From assembly GCF_011761355.1 (NCBI RefSeq), contig NZ_JAASRW010000011.1:1-64000 (forward strand): 64,000 nucleotides of DNA, written 5' to 3'. The notes under the pieces were generated by a model. The model was given only the letters and a program-made list of their open reading frames with translations, was not told where the DNA came from and did no database searches. Within the stretch, counting starts at the first letter, position 1; every line of letters starts with the position of its first letter. Positions 51,479 through 60,434 of this stretch are shown piece after piece. Source of the stretch: Paenibacillus lupini. GTDB lineage: Bacteria > Bacillota > Bacilli > Paenibacillales > Paenibacillaceae. Position numbers and translations under genes: made by a program.

Positions 51479-52399
51479 ATGAAAGAGAGTTCTGCCAAAG
51501 CAAGGTACAACTCCGTTCCGGATAAAGTTTTTGATATAACTAATATAGTTTTTATGTTGTGCATCGTAATCGTAACATTGTATCCTTTCATTAATATGTT
51601 CGCCTTATCGTTTAATGATGCGAATGATTCGATTCGTGGAGGGCTCTATTTCTGGCCTCGCGTGTGGACATGGGATAACTATAATTATATTTTCAATGAA
51701 GCTTCGATTTATCATGCTACATTTATCTCGGCTTTGCGTACCATTCTCGGAACGGTTGTTTCCGTCTTCTGTACGGCTATGCTGGCGTACACGGTAAGCC
51801 GTCAAGAGTATGTACTTCGTAAATTCGTAACGATTGTAGCAATCTTCACCATGTATTTCAGCGGTGGCTTGATTCCTGGTTACTTGCTCATCAAAGAGCT
51901 TCACATGATCAACTCCTTCTGGGTGTACATCATTCCAGGCATTATCAGCGTCTTCAATCTGATTGTTATCCGTTCCTTTATTGAAGGATTGCCGGATGGC
52001 ATCATGGAGTCGGCTAAGATTGATGGAGCGGGTGATTTCATTACGTTTATGCGTATTGTGCTGCCGCTTACGGTTCCAGCTCTAGCGACAGTATCCCTGT
52101 TTGTAGCTGTATCGCAGTGGAACTCATGGTTCGACGTATTCTTGTATAACTCATCGCACATAAACCTAAGTACGCTTCAATATGAGCTGATGAAAATTTT
52201 GCAAACATCGAATACGGCAGCTTCTTCTACGAATGTAGGCGACCAGTTCGCAGCAGGTCAAAGCGGGGTTACGGCGGTTACACCAACCTCGATCCGTGCA
52301 ACAATGACGATTATTGCGAGCTTGCCCATTATTATGGTTTATCCGTTCTTACAGAAATATTTTGTAAAAGGTATGACGGTTGGCGGCGTAAAAGGCTAG
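51479..52399 (+). CDS. ABC sugar importer permease, LplC/YtcP type (aldouronate locus)
   Basis: 306-aa permease with LYPFINMFALSFND near the N-terminus, the EAA loop IMESAKIDGAGDFITFM and the family C-terminus PFLQKYFVKGMTVGGVKG. AAGGAGG precedes the ATG by 9 bp. In Paenibacillus sp. JDR-2 a homologous lplA/ytcP set imports aldouronates next to aguA. Confidence 0.92.
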   Translation: MKESSAKARYNSVPDKVFDITNIVFMLCIVIVTLYPFINMFALSFNDANDSIRGGLYFWPRVWTWDNYNYIFNEASIYHATFISALRTILGTVVSVFCTAMLAYTVSRQEYVLRKFVTIVAIFTMYFSGGLIPGYLLIKELHMINSFWVYIIPGIISVFNLIVIRSFIEGLPDGIMESAKIDGAGDFITFMRIVLPLTVPALATVSLFVAVSQWNSWFDVFLYNSSHINLSTLQYELMKILQTSNTAASSTNVGDQFAAGQSGVTAVTPTSIRATMTIIASLPIIMVYPFLQKYFVKGMTVGGVKG

Positions 52400-52427
52400 T
52401 CGATTGAAAATTACGAATAGTTTGATA

Positions 52428-52473
52428 GCGTCCGTTCGACATCCTATGGAATCGGGCGGACGCCATTTTTTTT
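52428..52473 (+). terminator. Terminator between importer genes and aguA
   Basis: GCGTCCG pairs with CGGACGC, followed by eight T. The 22-base loop suggests partial read-through into aguA. Confidence 0.75.
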
Positions 52474-52491
52474 ATTAGGAGGATTAGAGTA

Positions 52492-54555
52492 ATGGGAAAC
52501 AATGGATACGCAGCATGGCTGAGATATGATGAAGTGACAGGAACAGAGCTTGCGGCACAATATGCGGAGTGGACAAAGGAGATCGTTATCCCTTCTGGAG
52601 TACCGATTGAAGGAGTTCTGAAGACGGCTGTAATGGAGCTTTCACGTGGTGTTCGATCGCTGCTTGAGACTGCACCGTCCGTAACGCATGAGTCGTCACA
52701 GGAGCGTTTTATCGTGCTTGATGTGCTTGGTGGAGAGACATGGGTAGATAAAGTTATGGGAGATGTATCCGTAATTTCTGATGAAGGCTATATCTTGAAG
52801 ACCGTCCGCGAAGGCGAGCGGGAATACATTGTGGCCGCTGGCCTTACGGAGAAAGGTGTTCTTTACGCTGCATTCCATCTTCTCCGCCTGATGCAGTCAG
52901 GTGCTTCTCTAGACCAGCTTGATCTGGTAGAGTCACCGAAATATAGCCTGCGCATGATTAATCATTGGGATAATATCGATGGCAGCGTAGAGCGGGGTTA
53001 TTCTGGCCGCTCGATCTTTTACGAGAACAATAAAGTGTTGTCTGATGCTGAGCGAATTCGCGATTACGCTCGCTTGATGGCCTCTGTCGGTATTAATGGA
53101 ATTGCAATCAATAATGTTAATGTCCATCGGGAAGAAACCTTCCTTATTACAGAAAAGCTGCTGCCGGATGTCGCACGTATCGCTGAAGTGTTTGGTGAAT
53201 ACGGCATTAAGCTATTCCTTAGCGTGAACTATGCCGGCACAATCGAGATCGGTGGCTTGGAAACGGCGGATCCTCTTGATGAGCGAGTACGTGCTTGGTG
53301 GAAGGATAAAGCGGCAGAAGTGTACCGTTATATTCCGGACTTCGGAGGCTTCCTAGTGAAAGCGGATTCGGAGAATCGTCCTGGTCCATTTACATATGGC
53401 CGGGACCATGCAGACGGCGCCAACATGCTTGCTGAAGCGCTGGAGCCATACGGCGGTCTCGTCTTGTGGCGCTGCTTCGTATATAACTGCCATCAGGACT
53501 GGCGAGACCGGTCGACTGACCGTGCACGTGCAGCCTTTGATCATTTTAAGCCGCTTGATGGACGCTTCAAAGATAATGTTATCCTGCAAATTAAGAATGG
53601 ACCAATGGACTTCCAGGTTCGTGAGCCGGTCTCTCCTCTTTTTGGCGCTATGGAGCATACGAATCAAATGATGGAGTTCCAGATTGCACAAGAATACACG
53701 GGCCAGCAAAGAGATGTTTGCTTCCTTATTCCGCAATGGAAAGAAGTCCTGAACTTTGACACTCATGTCAAAGGGGCAGGCAGTACCGTCAAGGAAATTG
53801 CAGCAGGACAAGTGCATGCTTACACACATAGCGGTATTACTGCCGTAAGTAATATCGGTAATGACGAGAATTGGACGGGTCATCACCTGGCACAGGCGAA
53901 TCTGTACGGCTATGGCCGGTTGGTTTGGAATCCGGAGCTTACATCGGAGGAGATCGCTCGCGAGTGGGCAGCACAAACATTCGGCAGCAATGAGAAAGTG
54001 CAAGATTTTAGTGTAAACTTCCTGCTGCAGTCCTGGTCGATCTATGAGAATTATACAGCACCTCTTGGTGTAGGCTGGATGGTTACACCACATTATCATT
54101 ACGGTCCGGATATCGATGGTTATGAATACTCCAAATGGGGAACGTATCATTTTGCTGATCATAAAGGGATTGGTGTTGATCGTACAATTGCGACAGGTAC
54201 GGGGTACACCGGCCAATATATGAAGACAAATGCTGAAATCTATGACAGCCTGGATAGCTGCCCGGATGAACTGCTGCTCTTCTTCCATCATGTTCCGTAT
54301 ACGCATCAGTTGAAATCCGGCAAGACCATTATTCAACACATTTACGATACGCATTTTGCAGGGGTTGAACAAGTTGAGTATTGGATCAGCCGCTGGCTGG
54401 AGCTGGAAGGTCTTGTCGATGAGGATCGCTTCCATCACGTGGCAGGCCGTATGAACAAACAGCTTGAGAACGCCAAGCAATGGCGCGATATTGTGAATAC
54501 GTACTTCTTCCGTAAATCCGGCATTCCAGATGCACAAAACCGTGTTATCTACTAA
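52492..54555 (+). CDS. aguA: GH67 alpha-glucuronidase
   Basis: Cytosolic enzyme, 687 aa, that removes 4-O-methylglucuronic acid from the non-reducing end of short xylo-oligosaccharides. NHWDNIDGSVERGYSGRS marks the barrel entry. Glu294 in VKADSENRPGPFTYGRD, Asp373 in IKNGPMDFQVREP and Glu401 in FQIAQEYTGQQ have exactly the spacing (79 and 28 residues) of the Geobacillus AguA catalytic residues Glu285/Asp364/Glu392. No signal peptide. TAGGAGGATTAGAGT precedes the ATG. It lies between the importer genes and xynB. Confidence 0.97.
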   Translation: MGNNGYAAWLRYDEVTGTELAAQYAEWTKEIVIPSGVPIEGVLKTAVMELSRGVRSLLETAPSVTHESSQERFIVLDVLGGETWVDKVMGDVSVISDEGYILKTVREGEREYIVAAGLTEKGVLYAAFHLLRLMQSGASLDQLDLVESPKYSLRMINHWDNIDGSVERGYSGRSIFYENNKVLSDAERIRDYARLMASVGINGIAINNVNVHREETFLITEKLLPDVARIAEVFGEYGIKLFLSVNYAGTIEIGGLETADPLDERVRAWWKDKAAEVYRYIPDFGGFLVKADSENRPGPFTYGRDHADGANMLAEALEPYGGLVLWRCFVYNCHQDWRDRSTDRARAAFDHFKPLDGRFKDNVILQIKNGPMDFQVREPVSPLFGAMEHTNQMMEFQIAQEYTGQQRDVCFLIPQWKEVLNFDTHVKGAGSTVKEIAAGQVHAYTHSGITAVSNIGNDENWTGHHLAQANLYGYGRLVWNPELTSEEIAREWAAQTFGSNEKVQDFSVNFLLQSWSIYENYTAPLGVGWMVTPHYHYGPDIDGYEYSKWGTYHFADHKGIGVDRTIATGTGYTGQYMKTNAEIYDSLDSCPDELLLFFHHVPYTHQLKSGKTIIQHIYDTHFAGVEQVEYWISRWLELEGLVDEDRFHHVAGRMNKQLENAKQWRDIVNTYFFRKSGIPDAQNRVIY

Positions 54556-54605
54556 CAAAGGATTCTGGAAAATCGCCAATTGGCAGAAATAAGCTTGAAT
54601 GTGAA

Positions 54606-54632
54606 ACGGAGCCCGAAGTTGGGGCTCCGTTC
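54606..54632 (+). promoter_or_regulatory. Stem-loop between aguA and xynB
   Basis: ACGGAGCCC pairs with GGGCTCCGT, followed by TC rather than a T run. Likely a weak terminator or mRNA stability element. Confidence 0.5.
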
Positions 54633-54667
54633 ATTATGTGTTTTTGGAATATGAGGAGGGTTCATGA

Positions 54668-56227
54668 ATGGCAAAAGCAGCTAGTACAATGACCTATCGT
54701 AATCCGGTACTTCCGGGTTTTTATCCGGATCCCAGCGCCATTCGAGTAGGCGAGGATTATTATATGGTGACAAGTACGTTTGAATATTTTCCCGGCGTGC
54801 CGATATTTCATAGCAAGAACCTTATTCATTGGGAGCAGATTGGTCATGTCTTAACTCGTGAAAGTCAGGTGAACCTTCTTTCGCGCAACAGCTCGGAGGG
54901 CATCTATGCTCCTGTCCTTCGTTATGATAATGGTGTGTTCTATATGATTACGACAGATGTGTATGGGATCAGCAACTTCTATGTTACGGCGACGAATCCG
55001 GCAGGGCCATGGTCTGATCCTATTCTTATTACTTATGGCAACATTGATCCTTCTCTGTTCTTTGATGAGGATGGCAAAGTGTATGTGTCCGCACAAGCCG
55101 GGTTTGGAGAAACGTCTCATATTATTCAATATGAGATTGATATCTTAACAGGCAAGGCGCTGACGGAACCTGTTGTCGTATGGGAAGGTGATGAAGGTCC
55201 ATGGGTGGAAGGACCACATTTGTACAAAATTCATGGTACCTATTATATGATGACGGCTTCAGGAGGAACAGGCCCGATGCATCGCGAGATCATTGGCCGT
55301 AGTGAGTCGCCAAATGGTCCATTTGAGATGCTGTCGTATCCAATCCTGACGCATAATCAATTAAAGGATCATCCCATTCAATATACGGGCCACGTCGAAT
55401 TAATTGATGATGTACATGGTAATTGGTGGGCATTGTTTCTTGGTGTTCGGCCGCAGAACGGAAAAGGCAGTGTTCTTGGACGAGAGACTTTCTTGGCACC
55501 TGTGAAGTGGAGCGAAGATGGCTGGCCAATGATCGATAATAATGAAGGTCATGTATCCTTGCAGATGGAGGTGCCTGCTATTGGAGAGCAGAGGGCAATC
55601 CAATCCTTTAAAAACAGGGTCATGACGAGATTTTCATCTAAAGGCCTTGGACTGGAATGGATGTACACCCGTGTTATTCCTGGATCGGATGCCGTTTCGT
55701 TGACGGAGCTGGAAGGCTGCCTCAGGCTAACCGGCAATGCTAATGGTCTTCGAGAAGGTGGAGCAAATGTTTTTGTATGCCGCCGCCAGCAGCACCATTG
55801 CATGAGAATAGAGACCAGGTTGATGTATGAGCCGATCCATGAGGGTGAGATTGCAGGGATTGCCGCGAGACTAAGTGATAAATCTAATTATTCCATTGGA
55901 GTAACTCGGCAAGATGGACGAGCCGGCATTCTTGTAACAGCTTGGAGACAAGGGGCGGTTACAAACTATTTTACCCCTATAAAAGCTCAAGTACCCGTCA
56001 GGCTGTCGATCCGTTCAGACGAGAATATTTATGAGTTCTTGTATACGTTGGACGGTACAACTGCAGAATGGATAAGCCTTGGTGCGATGCCGGCTCAGAA
56101 TTTGACCCCTGATGTTGATGGCGCTTTTACCGGCGTATGTGTTGGAATGTTTGCTTCGGGAACAGAAGCGGGCAGCTCAGCTCCAGCTTATTATGATTAC
56201 TTTGAATATGAGGGATTCGTGGAGTAA
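54668..56227 (+). CDS. xynB: GH43 beta-xylosidase
   Basis: Cytosolic five-bladed beta-propeller xylosidase, 519 aa. Catalytic base Asp21 in GFYPDPSAIR, pKa-modulating Asp127 in GNIDPSLFF and general acid Glu181 in WVEGPHLYKI. The C-terminal beta-sandwich (from about residue 310), typical of XynB-type GH43 enzymes, completes the active site. Acts after AguA to release xylose from the imported oligomers. GAGGAGGGTTC precedes the ATG region. Last gene before a strong terminator. Arabinofuranosidase activity is possible in this family. Confidence 0.92.
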   Translation: MAKAASTMTYRNPVLPGFYPDPSAIRVGEDYYMVTSTFEYFPGVPIFHSKNLIHWEQIGHVLTRESQVNLLSRNSSEGIYAPVLRYDNGVFYMITTDVYGISNFYVTATNPAGPWSDPILITYGNIDPSLFFDEDGKVYVSAQAGFGETSHIIQYEIDILTGKALTEPVVVWEGDEGPWVEGPHLYKIHGTYYMMTASGGTGPMHREIIGRSESPNGPFEMLSYPILTHNQLKDHPIQYTGHVELIDDVHGNWWALFLGVRPQNGKGSVLGRETFLAPVKWSEDGWPMIDNNEGHVSLQMEVPAIGEQRAIQSFKNRVMTRFSSKGLGLEWMYTRVIPGSDAVSLTELEGCLRLTGNANGLREGGANVFVCRRQQHHCMRIETRLMYEPIHEGEIAGIAARLSDKSNYSIGVTRQDGRAGILVTAWRQGAVTNYFTPIKAQVPVRLSIRSDENIYEFLYTLDGTTAEWISLGAMPAQNLTPDVDGAFTGVCVGMFASGTEAGSSAPAYYDYFEYEGFVE

Positions 56228-56244
56228 CTTTTTCCTCAATGGTT

Positions 56245-56282
56245 AGCCCTGTCTCAAGGTATGAGACGGGGCTTTTTGTTTT
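56245..56282 (+). terminator. Terminator of the aldouronate locus
   Basis: AGCCCTGTCTCA pairs with TGAGACGGGGCT, followed by TTTTGTTTT. Confidence 0.93.
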
Positions 56283-56310
56283 ACTTTGCTCGCAACTACA
56301 TAAACTACCC

Positions 56311-56339
56311 TTGACACGTTAAACTGTGTATAATATCAT
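56311..56339 (+). promoter_or_regulatory. Promoter of the flavin oxidoreductase gene
   Basis: TTGACA (56311-56316), 17-bp spacer, TATCAT (56334-56339). Downstream, TTACAGTAA and TTACAGTTA form a direct repeat (about 56338-56364) that may bind a repressor. Confidence 0.65.
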
Positions 56340-56409
56340 TACAGTAATAAAAGTTGTTACAGTTACTGGACGACGAAATTATACGATATGTTCACGAGGA
56401 GTGGAGAAC

Positions 56410-57534
56410 TTGGATCAGAAGCATAAACCATTATTTGAATCCTTTAAATTCCGGAGTGGTGTTGAGGTCAGCAACCGGATTGTTATGGCACCTATGACGC
56501 ACTCGTCTTCAAATGAGGATGGAACGGTATCGGATGCTGAGCTTGAGTACTATGCACGCCGGTCCGAAGGAGCAGGTTTGGTCCTTACTGCATGTATTTA
56601 CGTCACGCCTAACGGCAAAGGATTTCCCGGGGAATTCGCCGGACATAGCGATGAGATGATTCCAGGTTTGACCCGATTGGCAGAAACGATTAAAGCCAAG
56701 GGAGCTAAGGCTGTACTGCAAATTTTCCATGGCGGTCGTCGAGTACCTCCCGCATTGGTGCCAAACGGCGACGTGGTCAGCGCAAGTGCTGTTGCAGCGA
56801 CGGAGAGTCCAGATGTTGTTCCGCGTGAGTTGTCGCATGAAGAGATTGAATCGATTATCCGTGATTTTGGCGAGACGACCCGTCGTGCGGCACTTGCCGG
56901 CTTCGACGGAGTCGAAATTCATGGCGCTAACACTTATCTTCTGCAACAGTTTTACTCTCCGCATTCCAACCGCAGAACTGATCAATGGGGTGGAGATATC
57001 GACCGTAGACTTACCTTCCCGCTTGCTGTTGTTGATGAAGTGAAACGGGCAGCGGCTGAACATGCGAAAGGTCCGTTCCTGGTGGGATACCGCTTCTCGC
57101 CGGAAGAGCCGGAAACACCAGGGCTTACGATGGAGGATACGTTCCGCCTGCTTGATGAGCTGGCGCAGAAGGAATTGGATTACCTTCATGTATCTCTCTT
57201 TGACTTCCGTTCCAAGCCAGCACGTGGCGCTGATGACAGCAAAACAAGACTCGAATGGATTACGGAGCGTGTAGGACATCTTGTACCGGTTATTGGCGTA
57301 GGCTCCATTCATACAGCTGATGAGGCGATTGAGGTTCAGCAAGCAGGGGCTCCTCTAGTGGCAATTGGACGTGTATTGCTGACTGATCCGGATTGGGTGC
57401 AAAAGATCGAAACCGGACATGCGGATGAGATTCAAACGAAGCTGAGCTTAAGCTCGCAGAAGCAACTTGTAATTCCCGACGGTTTATGGCACATGCTGAC
57501 TGCAAGAGAAGGCTGGCTGTCATTTACCGATTAA
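56410..57534 (+). CDS. Old yellow enzyme-type NADH:flavin oxidoreductase, TTG start
   Basis: FMN-dependent ene-reductase TIM barrel, 374 aa. Substrate-binding EIHGANTYLLQQFYSPHSN, then RRTDQWGGDIDRR. FMN-phosphate-binding VIGVGSIHTADEA and AIGRVLLTDPDW. The frame is open up to an ATG at 56326, but this lies in the promoter. GAGGAG at 56395-56400 followed nine bases later by TTG at 56410 gives the conserved start (DQKHKPLFESFKF). Physiological substrate unknown; such enzymes reduce electrophilic enones and nitro compounds. Confidence 0.9.
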   Translation: MDQKHKPLFESFKFRSGVEVSNRIVMAPMTHSSSNEDGTVSDAELEYYARRSEGAGLVLTACIYVTPNGKGFPGEFAGHSDEMIPGLTRLAETIKAKGAKAVLQIFHGGRRVPPALVPNGDVVSASAVAATESPDVVPRELSHEEIESIIRDFGETTRRAALAGFDGVEIHGANTYLLQQFYSPHSNRRTDQWGGDIDRRLTFPLAVVDEVKRAAAEHAKGPFLVGYRFSPEEPETPGLTMEDTFRLLDELAQKELDYLHVSLFDFRSKPARGADDSKTRLEWITERVGHLVPVIGVGSIHTADEAIEVQQAGAPLVAIGRVLLTDPDWVQKIETGHADEIQTKLSLSSQKQLVIPDGLWHMLTAREGWLSFTD

Positions 57535-57542
57535 TATAAATG

Positions 57543-57593
57543 GGACTGACAGTGGATGAGTAACGGCATCCGTTTGTCAGTCCTTTTTGTTTT
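57543..57593 (+). terminator. Terminator of the flavin oxidoreductase gene
   Basis: GGACTGACA with GGATG inside pairs with GCATCC and TGTCAGTCC, followed by TTTTTGTTTT. Confidence 0.93.
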
Positions 57594-57653
57594 GCACAAC
57601 CCCTCCTGCAACGTTATACTCTTATTAATTAGAGTACAATTGGAGGCCAAGTG

Positions 57654-58361
57654 ATGACCTTTGATGAAATAATGAAGGCTTTAGAAGCAATGGGAAGCGA
57701 GCAGACGAAGAGCACCTATCTGCGGCATGGTGCACAGGAGCCTTTCTTTGGCGTGAAGATCGGTGATATGAAGAAGCTGGTCAAAGAGGTTAAGAAGGAT
57801 CAGGAGCTGGTGTACAAGCTGTATGATTCCGGCAATAATGATGCGATGTATTTGGCTGGACTGACCGTTGATCCAAAAAGCATAACGAAAGCAACGCTGG
57901 AGCATTGGGTACAGCAGGCTTATTGGTACTCGCCTGCCGAATACACGGTAGCTAATGTGACCGCAGAAAGCTCATTCGCTCGGGAGCTCGCGATGGAATG
58001 GATCCAGTCGCCGGAAGAGCTGATCGCTGTCGCCGGATGGAGCACCTATGCGAACTATGTAACCATAGCCCCGGATGAGCAGCTGGATTTAACCGAAATT
58101 CGCATGCTTCTGGAACAGGTACGAAAGACCGTTCATGAGGAGCGGAACCGCGTGAGATATACGATGAATACGTTTGTTATTTGCGTAGCGTCTTACGTAT
58201 TGCCATTAACCGAAGAAGCAAAAGCTGTGGCCGATGCAATCGGCGCTGTGAAGGTCGATGTTGGTAATACTGCCTGCAAGGTCCCGCTCGCCTCTGAGTA
58301 TATTGCCAAGGTAGAAGCGAGAGGAACAGTTGGTAAAAAGAAGAAGACCTGTATTTGTTGA
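57654..58361 (+). CDS. AlkD-like DNA alkylation repair family protein
   Basis: HEAT-like repeat protein of PF08713, 235 aa. The opening region STYLRHGAQEPFFGVKIGDM is typical. In B. cereus AlkD the catalytic site uses a Trp/Asp pair in a WxxxD context. Here the matching area reads VAGWSTYANYV, without an obvious Asp, so glycosylase activity on 3- or 7-alkylpurines is uncertain. The C-terminus ends in a basic KKKKTCIC tail. GGAGG seven bases upstream favours the ATG at 57654 over the GTG at 57651. Confidence 0.8.
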   Translation: MTFDEIMKALEAMGSEQTKSTYLRHGAQEPFFGVKIGDMKKLVKEVKKDQELVYKLYDSGNNDAMYLAGLTVDPKSITKATLEHWVQQAYWYSPAEYTVANVTAESSFARELAMEWIQSPEELIAVAGWSTYANYVTIAPDEQLDLTEIRMLLEQVRKTVHEERNRVRYTMNTFVICVASYVLPLTEEAKAVADAIGAVKVDVGNTACKVPLASEYIAKVEARGTVGKKKKTCIC

Positions 58362-58369
58362 TATAAAAC

Positions 58370-58424
58370 GGGGCAGTCCCATGTCATTAAAATGACGAAA
58401 GGATAGCCCCTTTGTATTCGGGTT
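58370..58424. terminator. Hairpin between converging AlkD-like and MFS genes
   Basis: GGGGC pairs with GCCCC, with ATGTCAT/ATGAC inside, followed by TTTG. Termination strength is uncertain. Confidence 0.45.
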
Positions 58425-58490
58425 GTACTGCAAACGGCGCATTCGAATTGCTCCGTTAGCATTTAACTTGTTTATTAAATTCTAAACCTC

Positions 58491-59690
58491 TTATGTTTGT
58501 CGAGCGGCCAGCAAGGCTGCCTTTTTTTTGTCCGATTGATCAAGATTATAGCTGTAGGCTGTGGCGCCAAAGGCAATAAGTGCGAGCACAGCAGCTGTCC
58601 AAGGCAGATATTGCAGCCCGTAATGATCGGTTACGAATGCCCCGGCAGAAGAGCCAACGGCGATTCCGATATTGGCGCTGATCGGCAGCAGAGACGAGGC
58701 GAAATCTTTGGCCGCTGGGACAAATTGCTCGGTCAGATGAATGAAATAGAGCTGACAAGCCGCATTAATGGTGAACGAGATGAGAGCAATAGCCATCAAG
58801 CTGATGACGCCAGGCCATGTAAATTGTACGGTGAAGCCGAAAATAACGTACACTGCAGCATGGATCAAAAACAGCTTTTTCAGCTTCGCCATATACGTAC
58901 CTGTTGCGATCTTACCGCCAAGCAAATTGCTTATGATGGTTACCGCTCCATAGACAAGCAGGATTGTGCTGGTGCGTCCTTCTGAAATATGCATGACTTC
59001 CAGCATAAGTGGATTAATATACGTGTAGATCACGAATATAGCTGCAATTCCGATAATCGGGATGAGAAAGGCAAGCAGTACACGCGGATTGGACATAAGA
59101 CGAAACTGGTCCTTCATCGAGCTTTGTACGGCAGGTAAATTTCTTGGTACGATTTTGTAAAGGAGCAGCAAGCTTATGATCCCACAAATCGCGACCAACC
59201 AGAAGGCAGCAGGCCAATCAAAGTGCAGGCCTACAAAGGTTCCGATCGGAACGCCAAGTACATTGGCAATGGTAAACCCGCCTATGATGTAGGAAAGCGC
59301 CTGACCTCTCCGCTCAGGTGAGACGTAATCTGTACTTATCGATACAGCTAGAGATACGCTTAAGCCGCAAAAAATGGCTGTTGCCATCCTTGTCAGGAAC
59401 AGGACAGGATAAGAAAAGGATAACGCGCTCCCTATCGTGAACAAAACAACAAGCGAGGCTCCAATGAGCAAAGCTCGGCGTTTTGTGAAATAACCGGCAG
59501 CCATCATAACAAAAGGGGTTCCAGCCGCATAGGCAATTGCAAAGCCCGAGACCATAATGCCGGTTTGCGCAACAGATACGCCTAGGCTGTCAGCGATTGG
59601 GGTCAACAGACCAACTATGACGTATTCGGTTGTACCTAGAATAAAGGCTAATAAGGTAAATGAAAATATAAGCAGGTTTTCTTTTTTCAT
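58491..59690 (-). CDS. MFS transporter, DHA1 type
   Basis: Major facilitator efflux-type permease, 399 aa, 12 predicted helices. The N-terminus (LGTTEYVIVGLLTPIADSLG) is typical of the AraJ/PbuE/sugar-efflux group, and GYFTKRRALL occupies the motif A loop. An AGGAGGATACTAAAC-type ribosome site precedes the ATG. It lies 27 bp after the stop of the PhyH-like gene and is probably cotranscribed with it. The substrate is unknown. Confidence 0.85.
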   Translation of the reverse strand: MKKENLLIFSFTLLAFILGTTEYVIVGLLTPIADSLGVSVAQTGIMVSGFAIAYAAGTPFVMMAAGYFTKRRALLIGASLVVLFTIGSALSFSYPVLFLTRMATAIFCGLSVSLAVSISTDYVSPERRGQALSYIIGGFTIANVLGVPIGTFVGLHFDWPAAFWLVAICGIISLLLLYKIVPRNLPAVQSSMKDQFRLMSNPRVLLAFLIPIIGIAAIFVIYTYINPLMLEVMHISEGRTSTILLVYGAVTIISNLLGGKIATGTYMAKLKKLFLIHAAVYVIFGFTVQFTWPGVISLMAIALISFTINAACQLYFIHLTEQFVPAAKDFASSLLPISANIGIAVGSSAGAFVTDHYGLQYLPWTAAVLALIAFGATAYSYNLDQSDKKKAALLAARQT

Positions 59691-59717
59691 GTTTAGTATC
59701 CTCCAGATTTATTGCTC

Positions 59718-60233
59718 CTACCAACGTTCAGATCCAAGAAGTTTACAACCTCTTGCGGATAGGTAAGTTTTACCCAAGCTAGCGTCCCAGCTGCGCAGCC
59801 TTTCTTTCAATAAGTGCGGATTATCAGGTGCTGCCGGGAAGTAAGTGATCGGAAGCCAGCTGAAATCCGGTACGGCATCCAGATCTATGCTGCAAACCTC
59901 TGTGTTGTATATAAATAAATCGCCGATATGAGCAATGCACCATTTGTCTACTGGAATCGGAACCGTGTGCTGCAAACAAACTGCACCTTTGACAGGTGTA
60001 GGTTCTCCCGGGCAGAGATGTGCCCAAAGTGCGTTTGTTCCCAAAACATTACTAAAAGCCTGGTAGACGGGCTCATGCATTCGGATATCCCATAAATATT
60101 GGTGGTGGATGTTGTAAGGTTGGTCCACAGGCAGTTCCTTCACCCATAAAAGGTAACGCAGCGCGTAAAAGTGCGTCACTGCTCTTGGAAATATGACAAA
60201 CCCGTTTTGCTCCCAGCATTCCATCTCATGCAT
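59718..60233 (-). CDS. Short PhyH-like protein, probably without the iron site
   Basis: 171 aa, no named family assigned with certainty. The N-terminus WEQNGFVIFPRAVTHFYAL, the middle LWDIRMHEPVYQAFSNVLGT and the end YLSARGCKLLGSERW resemble, from memory, the matching parts of phytanoyl-CoA dioxygenase-like proteins of about 280 aa. The HxD...H iron-binding core expected between them is missing, so this looks like an internally shortened, non-catalytic or rewired member. GAGGTGAAAG precedes the ATG. First gene of an operon with the MFS permease, divergent from an AraC regulator. Confidence 0.6.
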   Translation of the reverse strand: MHEMECWEQNGFVIFPRAVTHFYALRYLLWVKELPVDQPYNIHHQYLWDIRMHEPVYQAFSNVLGTNALWAHLCPGEPTPVKGAVCLQHTVPIPVDKWCIAHIGDLFIYNTEVCSIDLDAVPDFSWLPITYFPAAPDNPHLLKERLRSWDASLGKTYLSARGCKLLGSERW

Positions 60234-60434
60234 ACTTTCACCTCTTCGACTTGCTCTCCACAGTCAAAGCTTAATGGAAGGCTCATGAAGCGGCAATTAA
60301 GCATCTTGCCGTATATTCCTGCAATGTGATATATCTTGCTGTAGCAATGAAAAGGAATGCTGCTTTTTGGCGGTTATCGTGTATGATTAGCCATAATAGA
60401 TATTGAGGTTTTTTTGGAAATGAGGGAGTAGGAT

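Noticed and set aside
56311..56334. TTGACA paired with the nearby TATAAT at 56329
   Set aside because: The spacer would be 12 bp, too short for sigma-A. TATCAT at 56334 gives 17 bp and is preferred.
56326..56409. N-terminal extension of the flavin oxidoreductase
   Set aside because: It would place the start codon within the promoter, and the extra residues are not conserved in the family.
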